NCBI RefSeq assembly: GCF_001424305.1
Contig: NZ_LMPD01000001.1
Coordinates: 1,136,853 to 1,200,852, forward strand
DNA from: Pedobacter sp. Leaf176
GTDB lineage: Bacteria > Bacteroidota > Bacteroidia > Sphingobacteriales > Sphingobacteriaceae
Direction: 5' to 3'
DNA length: 64,000 nt
This document shows positions 25,746 through 34,049 of the stretch, piece by piece. The number at the start of each line of letters is the position of its first letter. Within the stretch, counting starts at the first letter, position 1. A model generated the notes under the pieces. It was not told the origin of the DNA. It saw only the letters and a program-made list of their open reading frames with translations, and did no database searches. The translations under genes were made by a program, and so were the position numbers.

Positions 25746-26760
25746 TTTTGTGTTTATTGAAAATCTCTATCCACCTATTTACAGATGATGAATATTGAGG
25801 AATAATATTATCATTAAACCATGGTTGTTTCAAATATTCGATATATAGATCTTGATTTCTATCTATCTCTATAATTTTCTCGATAAATGGAGCGCTGTTC
25901 AGGTTGTTAAATAGTAACTTCATTTTCAGCTTTCTGCCTCTGGACTTTAAATTTCTTTTTATTCTGTCACGTAAACGGTTATAATATGCAGGTCGATAAT
26001 CTGTAAAGTCTTGCTGGGCTATTTTTTCTAATGATTTTATGAAAAAACCAGCGTTTGGTTTAACATATTCCGGCACATTTATAAAACTCCTTGTGTTAAA
26101 TACATCAGAGATGTTCGGGTCACCACAGTAAATCGGTAAGCTGTCACACTTCATTGCATCATAAAGTTTTTCAGTTTGATAACCGGGGTACACGTCGTTT
26201 TCAAAAGCAATTGTAAATTTATAGGGTAATAAAAAATGACGTTTTGCCTCCCAGATGCTATCTTTTGTACTATCGATATGGTGCATATTATTCATCGACA
26301 AACCCGGAGCGTCTATTTTTTTATATTTAGAAAGTTGTTTGAAAAATTCCTCTCTATAATGTATGGGATTTGAATATAGGAAATTGCAAAACCTGGTTTT
26401 CGTGTTAAGAATTTGATCAATTTCGTTGTCGCTATAATTTTTAACGAGAACTTCAGGGTTAAAGCCGTGCCACTGTATTCTTTTGTATCTGCTATTTTTT
26501 ATTTCTGATTCTAACGGTATTCCAAATGCATAGTCACAAATGGATAAATCAGGTAAAATGTTCTCACAGAAATAACCTACGATGGTATAGTTTCCTTTTG
26601 GAGGTATATCATCGCCGTATGGACCGAAAATTACAACGTCTGGCTTTTCTGATTGTTCAAAAAAGTATTTTTCTGTCAGGCCAAATGGTTCAAAAACATC
26701 TTTTTGAAAGTCTTCGAAGGAAAGCCCGTTCCTGAATTGAATGTTAATTTTTTGTTTCAA
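25738..26760 (-). CDS. GT10-like alpha-1,3/1,4-fucosyltransferase
   Basis: A 340-residue protein with the GT10 C-terminal donor motif near 185-225: KFTIAFENDVYPGYQTEKLYDAM followed by SLPIYCGDPNISDVFNTRSFINV. In this family the FEN-x-x-x-x-GY-x-TEK segment binds GDP-fucose. The N-terminal half (PDVVIFGPYGDD, YFCENILPDLSICDYAFG) corresponds to the acceptor domain, as in Helicobacter FucT. It should add fucose alpha-1,3 or alpha-1,4 to GlcNAc or a similar residue. A GT11-like gene lies in the same operon. Other GT10-like proteins transfer different 6-deoxysugars, so fucose itself is likely but unproven. Confidence 0.83.
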   Translation of the reverse strand: MKQKINIQFRNGLSFEDFQKDVFEPFGLTEKYFFEQSEKPDVVIFGPYGDDIPPKGNYTIVGYFCENILPDLSICDYAFGIPLESEIKNSRYKRIQWHGFNPEVLVKNYSDNEIDQILNTKTRFCNFLYSNPIHYREEFFKQLSKYKKIDAPGLSMNNMHHIDSTKDSIWEAKRHFLLPYKFTIAFENDVYPGYQTEKLYDAMKCDSLPIYCGDPNISDVFNTRSFINVPEYVKPNAGFFIKSLEKIAQQDFTDYRPAYYNRLRDRIKRNLKSRGRKLKMKLLFNNLNSAPFIEKIIEIDRNQDLYIEYLKQPWFNDNIIPQYSSSVNRWIEIFNKHKSE

Positions 26761-26775
26761 TTCCGATGTTTGTTA

Positions 26776-27522
26776 TTAACTAATGTAGACCTTCAACTTA
26801 TATTTTAACATTTCGATATAATATTTCAAGGGATTGTGATGCTGCCATTTAAACTTATAATAAGCAAGACTGCTGTACTGAAGGCGTTTTTGCTTCTTTT
26901 TATCCGCTTTGTTTAGTGTTTCACTTCTTAAATGGGTTACTTTTGATTTGATAACCAGTGCATTTGCCAGGTTTTTTTTCTTTAGAGTCAGACGGAAATC
27001 GTCATCGCTAAACCAAAATTCGAATTTTTCATCAAAGAAACCAGTAATGTCAAAGATGGATCGCTTAACCAAAAAACACCAACCTGTAAAAAAAAGCCCA
27101 TTCTCATAACCGTAGTTTATGTTGCCATTGTAATAATGTGCCTTATCCTGATGGAAGTTATCGCAAAATGTATTGCAACATTGCAAGCCGGGATTCTGCT
27201 TCATTGCATTTAAAATTTCAGTGGCCCAATGCTTATGAAAAATCAAGTCATTATTGCAAAAACAGATGTAATCATGAGCTGTATTTCTGATGCCAATATT
27301 AAGGTATCGATGAAAGCCGAATTTAGCAGTCGGATAAATAGTTGTTGAATGTTCAAATTGAAAAGGTTCGAGTTCCCGGTAGGATTCGATGACTACAATA
27401 TTAAATGAAATTTCCCCAGGGTTTTCCGAGTTTACGCAGGAGGCTATAGTTTGCTCCGTAAGCTTTTTAAGCGCACTATTCTTTGCATAACTGAGAATAA
27501 TTACATCAATGTTGGTTGGCAC
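26776..27522 (-). CDS. GT2 family glycosyltransferase
   Basis: A 248-residue GT-A enzyme. DVIILSYAKNSALKKLTEQTIASC and FNIVVIESY form the N-terminal nucleotide site, YICFCNNDLIFHKHWATEIL is the metal-binding region with NND in place of DxD, and FTGWCFLVKRSIFDITGFFDEKFEFWFSDDDFRL is the acceptor-side motif typical of rhamnosyl- and related transferases. It is 3 bases downstream of the methyltransferase gene and 15 upstream of the GT10-like gene. The donor is unknown. Confidence 0.88.
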   Translation of the reverse strand: MPTNIDVIILSYAKNSALKKLTEQTIASCVNSENPGEISFNIVVIESYRELEPFQFEHSTTIYPTAKFGFHRYLNIGIRNTAHDYICFCNNDLIFHKHWATEILNAMKQNPGLQCCNTFCDNFHQDKAHYYNGNINYGYENGLFFTGWCFLVKRSIFDITGFFDEKFEFWFSDDDFRLTLKKKNLANALVIKSKVTHLRSETLNKADKKKQKRLQYSSLAYYKFKWQHHNPLKYYIEMLKYKLKVYIS

Positions 27523-27525
27523 TGC

Positions 27526-28182
27526 TTAAATTTTTGTGGCAACAACTGCAAACTGCGGATATCTCATGTCTTCCAGATTGTTAAATGACAATAAGTTTGC
27601 TATTTCCAGGTATTTGTACGTGTGCTTATTTATGCCCTCAATGGTTTCGACTTTAAAATTGCAATCTTCAAAAAGCCTGATTATGCTTTTTTTTGTGAAA
27701 AAGCGAAGGTGCGTTTTATCCATTACTCCGGCATCCGAATATTTGAAATCCTTGTATCTTAAAAGAGATAAAATAACGGGATAATACCTGATGTTAGGAA
27801 TAGAAGCGACTATACACCCATTAGTTTCCAGGTAGTTAGATGCAAGTTTTAGGGCTTCCTCCGGATGTGGTAAGTGTTCCAAAACGTCATTGAAGAATAT
27901 ACAATCAAATTTATTTACAGAATGTATTTTAATGTCAGGGCCAAAAAAGGAATTTATCACATGGTCTATTTTAGTTCCGGCAATCCCCGCAGATAATGTA
28001 TCAGGTTCTACACCCCAAACTTCACAATCATAAAACTCTTTCAGCATCTTTCCAAAATTTCCTGAAGCACATCCAACATCCAACACTTTTTTAATTTTTT
28101 CAGGAACGTATTTTAGAAGCTCTTTTCTGCTGTGATCAAAGTAAGATTTATCCTTGTCTTTATATAAGCTATTTCCAAACAT
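27526..28182 (-). CDS. Class I SAM-dependent methyltransferase
   Basis: A 218-residue methyltransferase. Motif I is KVLDVGCASGNFGKML near residue 37, the acidic post-I residue is in EVWGVEPD, motif II/III is CIFFNDVLEHLPHPEEAL near 100, and NGCIVASIPN follows, as in Methyltransf_11/23 proteins. TGs and lipid binding regions are absent, so it is a soluble enzyme. It follows the Wzt gene by 9 bases. In ABC-exported O antigens a chain-terminating methyl or phosphate-methyl group is recognised by the Wzt C-terminal domain, so this enzyme is a candidate capping methyltransferase; methylation of an internal sugar is equally possible. Confidence 0.85.
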   Translation of the reverse strand: MFGNSLYKDKDKSYFDHSRKELLKYVPEKIKKVLDVGCASGNFGKMLKEFYDCEVWGVEPDTLSAGIAGTKIDHVINSFFGPDIKIHSVNKFDCIFFNDVLEHLPHPEEALKLASNYLETNGCIVASIPNIRYYPVILSLLRYKDFKYSDAGVMDKTHLRFFTKKSIIRLFEDCNFKVETIEGINKHTYKYLEIANLLSFNNLEDMRYPQFAVVATKI

Positions 28183-28191
28183 GAAGTGTTT

Positions 28192-29439
28192 TTAGTAATA
28201 TTCAAATTTATAGTCAAGTTCAATATTTCCTCTAATGTGTACTGGATACGGTGTTATGTCATCAGCCATCGCTTTCTGATGAACCACAAATTGTATCAGA
28301 TCAAAAAAATCTTTATACAGTAGAGCGGAATTGACATGAATACCGAGATTATATCTGCCGGGTAATAAAGGCAGGTTCAGAATGGTACCACTCACCGAAA
28401 TTTTGAAGGTTGAGTTATAAATTTTTAGTAATTTCTCGTTCCTTAAATCTATAAATGCGACTTTTTGTCCCAATTCATCATAGAGTAAAATTGCTATTGT
28501 ATGGTATATGTTTTTTAAAGCACTGCTGATTGTCAGGTCGAATCTGAGGTCAGAAAAACTGATAAAACCGGAGCCGGATAAACTGAAGTTATCAATTTCA
28601 ACTAAGTCATTTAATTTATAATTGCTGATTTGAGTGCGCTCAATTTGATTTTTTGCCTTCGTGTATTGTTCTATTGTTTTAATAACGTCTCCAGAATAGG
28701 CGAGTGTTCCATTTACTAAAAGATGCGCCTTTGAGCAAAAGTTTGAAATGGCATTCATGTTATGGCTTACAAACAATATCGTTCGACCATCTCGTTTGCT
28801 CACTTCGCCCATTTTACCCAGGCATTTCTTCTGAAATTCAGCGTCACCAACGGCCAGGACCTCATCAACAATTAAAATCTCCGATTCCAGGTGAGCGGCT
28901 ACCGCAAAAGCAAGCCTTACATACATACCCGAAGAATACCTTTTTACTGGCGTATCCAGGTAACGTTCGATTCCGGCGAAATCTACAATTTCTTCCAGTT
29001 TGCGCTGAATTTCTTTTTTACGCATGCCCAGTATCGCACCATTTAAAAAGATATTTTCACGGCCACTGAGTTCAGGATGGAAGCCTGTGCCCACCTCAAG
29101 TAAGCTTGCTATCCGGCCATTGCCGAAGATTTTGCCCGTGGTAGGCGCTGTAACTTTGCTTAGTATTTTCAATAAAGTGCTTTTTCCGGCACCATTCCTG
29201 CCAATAATACCAACTGCATCGCCTTGTTCAATTTCAAAATTGATCTCTCTTAAACTCCAGACCACATCGCTTTCGCTTTTGATATTTTGAATATTACTTT
29301 CCCCAATTTTCAGAAAAGGGTCTTCCTTACCACGGATTTTTGCATACCAGCGCGATAGGTCTCGGCTAATCGTTCCAGTGCCAAGTTGCCCAAGCTGATA
29401 GGCCTTAGACAGATTTTCTACTTTGATGGCAGAATTCAT
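28192..29439 (-). CDS. wzt: Polysaccharide ABC exporter ATP-binding subunit, Wzt-like
   Basis: A 415-residue protein. The N-terminal ATPase has Walker A IIGRNGAGKSTLLKIL near 73-88, signature KRYSSGMYVRLAFAVA near 165 with YSSG replacing LSGG as in Wzt/TagH proteins, Walker B ILIVDEVLAVGD near 190, and the H-loop VSHN. From about 258 to the end there is an extra beta-rich domain (LNLPLLPGRYNLGIHV) characteristic of Wzt proteins that bind the modified non-reducing end of their polysaccharide. It pairs with the permease at 30027, though a four-helix-bundle gene separates them. The substrate should be an undecaprenyl-linked long glycan. Confidence 0.92.
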   Translation of the reverse strand: MNSAIKVENLSKAYQLGQLGTGTISRDLSRWYAKIRGKEDPFLKIGESNIQNIKSESDVVWSLREINFEIEQGDAVGIIGRNGAGKSTLLKILSKVTAPTTGKIFGNGRIASLLEVGTGFHPELSGRENIFLNGAILGMRKKEIQRKLEEIVDFAGIERYLDTPVKRYSSGMYVRLAFAVAAHLESEILIVDEVLAVGDAEFQKKCLGKMGEVSKRDGRTILFVSHNMNAISNFCSKAHLLVNGTLAYSGDVIKTIEQYTKAKNQIERTQISNYKLNDLVEIDNFSLSGSGFISFSDLRFDLTISSALKNIYHTIAILLYDELGQKVAFIDLRNEKLLKIYNSTFKISVSGTILNLPLLPGRYNLGIHVNSALLYKDFFDLIQFVVHQKAMADDITPYPVHIRGNIELDYKFEYY

Positions 29440-29460
29440 TGTTAATTTTGTTTTTCATCA

Positions 29461-29574
29461 ACGCTTTCGTTTACAGGTTTTTGTCGATCGTTTTCTGTCA
29501 ATCGTTTTCGTTTTTAGTTAATTTAGAAACATAAGTAATTAGAGGGTAGCCATTAGAAAATGTTAAGGCAATGA
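29461..29574. repeat. Short direct and inverted repeats flanking the four-helix-bundle gene
   Basis: Two near-identical 14-base units (GTCGATCGTTTTCT and GTCAATCGTTTTCG) stand in tandem at about 29483-29510. The AATCGTTTTCGTT piece reappears inverted as AACGAAAAACGATT at 30008-30022 on the other side of the small gene. The match is short and imperfect, so chance is possible, but the placement suggests an insertion boundary. Confidence 0.35.
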
Positions 29575-29931
29575 CTATCTACTCAAAGCACTAATTAATT
29601 TAGCCAGCATCATCTTTATGCTGATAATCTGAGTGTTAATTATATCGTAATTTTGGTCATTCATATAATTTAAATTCTTGGCCAAGAATAAATGATATTG
29701 TGTTTCTGCTAGAGACCCCTTTGCGATAAACAAAAATTGTTTAAACTCTTTTACATATTGACGGGCTTGTCCTTCGATTATGTTTGTTGGGATACTTGCT
29801 GCGCTTCTCCTGATTTGCGACGTCAAACCAAATAATTCTTCTTTTGGGAATTGCTTAGTTACCGAGTAAATTGATAGGATTAAATCGTGTGATTTTTTCC
29901 AGACTTCTAATTTGTTTTTCATCCTATACAT
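29575..29931 (-). CDS. Four-helix bundle protein (S23/IVP family)
   Basis: A 118-residue all-alpha protein with the family signature LEVWKKSHDLILSIYSVTKQFPKEELFGLTSQIRRSAASIPTNIIEG at the N terminus and FLFIAKGSLAETQYHLFLAKNL after it. This is the S23-type four-helix bundle first found in 23S rRNA intervening sequences and now common as free genes in Bacteroidota. The family forms pentamers; its function is unknown. Here it sits inside the gap of about 590 bases between the Wzt and Wzm genes, on the same strand, flanked by short repeats. It is not part of the polysaccharide chemistry and looks inserted. Confidence 0.9.
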   Translation of the reverse strand: MYRMKNKLEVWKKSHDLILSIYSVTKQFPKEELFGLTSQIRRSAASIPTNIIEGQARQYVKEFKQFLFIAKGSLAETQYHLFLAKNLNYMNDQNYDIINTQIISIKMMLAKLISALSR

Positions 29932-30026
29932 TTTTATATCTAAATATTTAAAGGATGATTATTAAAGATATTTAATTTATTGAATTGTAGTCGATGCGAG
30001 AAACGGCCAACGAAAAACGATTTCCA

Positions 30027-30884
30027 TCACACCGTATCCATAAAATCCCGTTCAACTTTATTAAAAACAGCAAGTCCGGAAGTTAATAAAACCAAGGTTA
30101 TGGTCGCTGCATAACCCAATCCATCCCAGCTAAAACGACCTTCGCCTAAAAATCCATAACGAAAAGTTTCAATAATCGGAGTCATAGGGTTGTATTCAAT
30201 TACCCATGCATATCTTGGATATTTCTCCAATGCAACAGAAAGGGGGTAGATAACCGTTGTAGTGTACATGAGCAATTGTACCCCAAATGATACTAAGAAA
30301 GTTAAATCCCTGTATTTAGTTGTCATCGCAGAAATAATCATTCCTGAACCCAGCCCTAGCATTGCCATGAGCATGATAAGAAAAGGAAAAAATAGAACAG
30401 CGGAGGTTACATCTAAACGGTGTCCATTCAGGTAATAATAGCCTATCATTATTATAAAAAGAATGAACTGGACTGCAAAGCGTATTAAATTGCCCGCTAC
30501 TATGCTAAGCGGCATAATCACCCTGGGGAAGTAAACTTTACCAAAAATTCCGGCATTATCCCTTAAAACAGTTGAGGTTTTATTAAGGCAGTCTGCAAAG
30601 TAATTCCAGGCGGTTATTCCGGCCATATAGAAGAGGGGCTTTGGCAAACCATCAGTAGAAATGCCTGCAAGATTTCCAAATATGAAAGTAAATATTACGG
30701 TTGTAAATAGGGGCTGTATAAAAAACCACAGCGGGCCGAGAATCGTCTGTTTATAAAAGGAAACCAGGTCGCGGTGAATCAGCAGTACTAATAGATCCCT
30801 GTATAACCAGGTTTCCTGTAGTTTAAAATTAAATAATGGTGCTTTTGCCTCAATTATCCAGTCGTATTTATTTTTATGCATCAT
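30027..30884 (-). CDS. wzm: Polysaccharide ABC exporter permease, Wzm-like
   Basis: A 285-residue membrane protein with about six helices of the ABC-2 type. The N-terminal cytoplasmic amphipathic segment ETWLYRDLLVLLIHRDLVSFYKQTILGPLWFFIQPL is diagnostic of Wzm/TagG/KpsM permeases. FGKVYFPRVIMPLS and the final ERDFMDTV also fit. With Wzt it should carry a lipid-linked polysaccharide across the inner membrane. The next gene in transcription order is the four-helix-bundle gene, then wzt. Upstream, a GT4 gene ends 13 bases away, indicating one transcript. It coexists with a Wzy-like protein but no recognised Wzx. Confidence 0.93.
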   Translation of the reverse strand: MMHKNKYDWIIEAKAPLFNFKLQETWLYRDLLVLLIHRDLVSFYKQTILGPLWFFIQPLFTTVIFTFIFGNLAGISTDGLPKPLFYMAGITAWNYFADCLNKTSTVLRDNAGIFGKVYFPRVIMPLSIVAGNLIRFAVQFILFIIMIGYYYLNGHRLDVTSAVLFFPFLIMLMAMLGLGSGMIISAMTTKYRDLTFLVSFGVQLLMYTTTVIYPLSVALEKYPRYAWVIEYNPMTPIIETFRYGFLGEGRFSWDGLGYAATITLVLLTSGLAVFNKVERDFMDTV

Positions 30885-30897
30885 TATAAAGTTTCTT

Positions 30898-32010
30898 TCA
30901 AAATAAAGGCTGTCTGTTTAACAATCTATCCACTTTTACCAAGTAACTTTCGAAGCCAAAATGTGCTTTAACCAATTCTAATCTTGCCAATTTCGATTCA
31001 ATGCTTAATGGACTTTCCAATAAATGTATAAGTCCGGTATAAACGGCTTCAGGATCATCCGGATTAATTATTAAAGCAAGATTTCCATCTAATACGGCGT
31101 CTGTACTGCCATCAGCATTGCCTGCCAGAATCTGGCAGCCGTGTGCGGCGGCTTCGATGAATACCAGGCCAAAGCCTTCACCATGACTGGGCATAACAAA
31201 GATTTCTGCCGATTGGTATAAAAGCTCAAGTTCGCTATCGGGAACAAACCCGGTTAAAATTACATTTTCCTGAAGGTTACCATCAGCAATCAATGCTTCC
31301 ACTCTTTGTTGTTCAATCGCATCAGCCTGGCCAACTAATAAATAACTGATCTGAGGATGGATTTTTATCAGGTGTTTTAAGGCCTGTAAAACAATATCAT
31401 AGCCTTTGTATTTTTCAGAGGAAGATAATCTGCATACGGTAAGTAATACCCGGTTGACCGTTGGCACACCGTATTTTTCTAAGGGTTTTAACTGATGTGT
31501 CGGTTTGAGTCTAAAATTAAATGATCTTGGAAGTGCGTTATTTAATATGTGGATGTTTTTCTCTGATATTCCCTGAGATGATTTTAAAACCGATGCTGTA
31601 TAACGGCTCACCGCCCATAGCTCTATTTTATTAAGTAATTTTCGCCTCCAGGATGATAATGGCCTCCATACTTCTATGCCATGTGCAAATAGGATGATCC
31701 TTTTCCTGGGATAAATAATACGTATCAGCTTCGCGAAGGGTAACAGGTTGATGTGACTTAGAATGACCACTTCAGCTTGGATGGCATTTTTTACTACCGA
31801 TAAGGAAAATAGTGGTTTATTACCACCAAATCCGATGTAATTTTCAGTGGAGGACGAATTATCATAAAGAGACAGCGCTTTAAAGTCATTGATCTTGTTT
31901 TGACTTCCAAGGTCTTCAAGCGCATGAATGAAAACCCGGCAAACATTTTCAATACCTCCGGTTAGCCCAAATGTATATAAGCTTAAAAATAAAATTTCCT
32001 TATTTTTCAA
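30898..32010 (-). CDS. GT4 family glycosyltransferase
   Basis: A 370-residue GT-B glycosyltransferase. N-terminal LFLSLYTFGLTGGIENVCRVFIHAL has the GG loop, RVLLTVCRLSSSEKYKGYDIVLQALKHL begins the donor domain, YLLVGQADAIEQQRVEAL follows, and IFVMPSHGEGFGLVFIEAAAHGCQILAGN holds the E-x7-E motif (EGFGLVFIE), all as in mannosyl- and glucosyl-transferring GT4 enzymes. It overlaps the asparagine-synthase-like gene by 4 bases and precedes the Wzm gene. It likely acts on the cytoplasmic lipid-linked intermediate. Confidence 0.92.
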   Translation of the reverse strand: MKNKEILFLSLYTFGLTGGIENVCRVFIHALEDLGSQNKINDFKALSLYDNSSSTENYIGFGGNKPLFSLSVVKNAIQAEVVILSHINLLPFAKLIRIIYPRKRIILFAHGIEVWRPLSSWRRKLLNKIELWAVSRYTASVLKSSQGISEKNIHILNNALPRSFNFRLKPTHQLKPLEKYGVPTVNRVLLTVCRLSSSEKYKGYDIVLQALKHLIKIHPQISYLLVGQADAIEQQRVEALIADGNLQENVILTGFVPDSELELLYQSAEIFVMPSHGEGFGLVFIEAAAHGCQILAGNADGSTDAVLDGNLALIINPDDPEAVYTGLIHLLESPLSIESKLARLELVKAHFGFESYLVKVDRLLNRQPLF

Positions 32011-33803
32011 CTTTGACTATTTGCTATGGCTATCTGGTATAAAGCAAATGCCTTAGACCAATGTAATTTTCCCGATTTAAATTTCCTGATTTGCTTAACA
32101 GCGCACTCATTTCCTGCGAAAATTTTCTCATCTGTTATTTGTCCGCCTTTTAAAAACCAGTCATCTAAGGGGAAACTAAATCCCATTTTTGGCCTTTTCC
32201 AGATGCTTTCTGGTAAAATATCTTTAAAAGCGTCTACGAGTATGCCTTTCGGCTCCTTTTTAAAGCGTTGTTCGGTAGAAAGGCTGCTGACATAATTTGC
32301 CAGGCCTTTATCCAGAAAAGGTACCCTCACTTCAATGCCATGAATCATGCTCATAAAGTCAGTGTCTTTTAATAACTGGTTTTGCATGAATATATTCGTC
32401 TCAAACCAGGCTACACGTTCTTTTCCACTCAATTTGTTTAAGCTTTCATCAACGGAAAAATTTTCAAATAAACTGTCTATTTCGTTTCTATTTATTTTTA
32501 GAATACCGGCGATTGTTTCCGGAATGAAAAAGCCTCTTAGGAAAAGATATTCACCTATCGGATTTTGGTAGCTCAAGTAATAAATTCTCTTAAATTTTTC
32601 TGAAGGCAGTTTAGCCATCAATTTTAACAGATAGCGGGGCAGTTTTTTCAGGTATTTAATGGTATTCATCCTGTTAAAAGATGGATAGCCACCAAAATAT
32701 TCATCGGCACCTATACCAGATAAAACTGCTTTTAAACCATTAATCCGGGCAAATTTATTTACGAACCAGCTGTTAATTCCATCGCTGGTTGGCTGATCCA
32801 TAGCAGATAGAATATCCTTAAAATATTTATTGAAATCTGCTTCTCCGACGTTGTGGCTATGGTGTGTTCCATTTATGTGCTCGGCAATCAACCGTTGAAA
32901 CTTTTCTTCTGAATAAGCTGGTTCAGCAAAGTTTATCGATACCATAGGTAAGTTTTTCGTGCTAAACCGATTTGCAATCAGCGTTATAATGCTGGAATCT
33001 AAACCACCGCTCAAAAATACCCCAATCGGAGCATCAGCAATCATATGTTGTTTTACAGAACGATTTAACTTATCCGCCAGTACCTTACTAACCATTGCTT
33101 TTTTCGCGGGGTGATGTATGAGATTTTCATGTTCAAAACTTAAAGTGCGGGAAGCGAGTTGTACATGGCTCCATTCCAGAAAATAACCTGGTTTCAATGA
33201 AAAAACATTTTTCAGCGTGGTGTAGGGTGCCGGAATATGTCCGAACGCAAGAAAATAAGTTTTCCAGTCTTCATTTTCTGTATACACATAAGATGTTTTA
33301 GAGAATGCTTTAACTTCAGATGAAAATACGAGTCTCTGTTGTTCCGTTGAATAATACAAAGGTTTTATGGCATTCTGATCCCTTACCAAATAACTTAACT
33401 TTTTTTCTTTATCCAGTAATGCGAATGCAAACATGCCTTCAATTTTGCTGAAACTCTTGATTCCCCAGTTTTGATAAGCTGCTAAAATGACTTCGGTGTC
33501 GGTTTGTGTCCTAAATTGATAACCCAATGCGGACAATTGTTTTTTTAAATCCGGATAATTGTAAATCTCCCCGTTAAAAGTAATAAGCAGATTGTTACCA
33601 TAGCGCATGGGTTGCTGACCGGAAGAAGACAGATCCAATAATGCTAAACGCCTATGACCGAAACACAACGCTAAGGATGATTCATTTACAAGCCCCGATC
33701 CATCCGGACCGCCGTGTTGCATTGAAGCGCACATCGCCTCTACATCTTGTTCAATTTGTTTAGGATCTGCGCTTTTATCAATAATTCCAGCTATACGGCA
33801 CAT
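32007..33803 (-). CDS. asnB: Asparagine-synthase-like glutamine amidotransferase
   Basis: A 598-residue protein. The class II glutaminase domain starts with Met-Cys so that Cys2 becomes the N-terminal nucleophile (CRIAGIID), followed by GGPDGSG and LLITFNGEIYNYPDLKKQL. The synthetase domain has the PP-loop IGVFLSGGLDSSIITL near 260-275 and AVLSGIGADEYFGGY near 370. Length is slightly below classical AsnB. Family members in exosortase and exopolysaccharide loci are thought to amidate uronic acids or other carboxyl groups, so a role in glycan modification is more likely than bulk asparagine synthesis. It starts about 246 bases after upxY and overlaps the next gene by 4 bases. The symbol reflects family only. 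Confidence 0.87.
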   Translation of the reverse strand: MCRIAGIIDKSADPKQIEQDVEAMCASMQHGGPDGSGLVNESSLALCFGHRRLALLDLSSSGQQPMRYGNNLLITFNGEIYNYPDLKKQLSALGYQFRTQTDTEVILAAYQNWGIKSFSKIEGMFAFALLDKEKKLSYLVRDQNAIKPLYYSTEQQRLVFSSEVKAFSKTSYVYTENEDWKTYFLAFGHIPAPYTTLKNVFSLKPGYFLEWSHVQLASRTLSFEHENLIHHPAKKAMVSKVLADKLNRSVKQHMIADAPIGVFLSGGLDSSIITLIANRFSTKNLPMVSINFAEPAYSEEKFQRLIAEHINGTHHSHNVGEADFNKYFKDILSAMDQPTSDGINSWFVNKFARINGLKAVLSGIGADEYFGGYPSFNRMNTIKYLKKLPRYLLKLMAKLPSEKFKRIYYLSYQNPIGEYLFLRGFFIPETIAGILKINRNEIDSLFENFSVDESLNKLSGKERVAWFETNIFMQNQLLKDTDFMSMIHGIEVRVPFLDKGLANYVSSLSTEQRFKKEPKGILVDAFKDILPESIWKRPKMGFSFPLDDWFLKGGQITDEKIFAGNECAVKQIRKFKSGKLHWSKAFALYQIAIANSQS

Positions 33804-34049
33804 TTAATAACCTTTAATATGGAAATAATAAATAATAGATTGAATAAAGATGGGTGCGGATTTAATCATCTGCTGATTTCATATGAAAGTATCGTCTTTA
33901 CACAGCTTCGCCCTTTCAGTCACATTTTCTTTTAAAACGAACTGATAAAACGTATGAAGTTGCATTACCATTAGATATGCTCTTCAAAAAACCGGTATGC
34001 AGTATGCCACAACTTGAGCATTATAATAATGCCCGCTTGCAGCAAAAAA

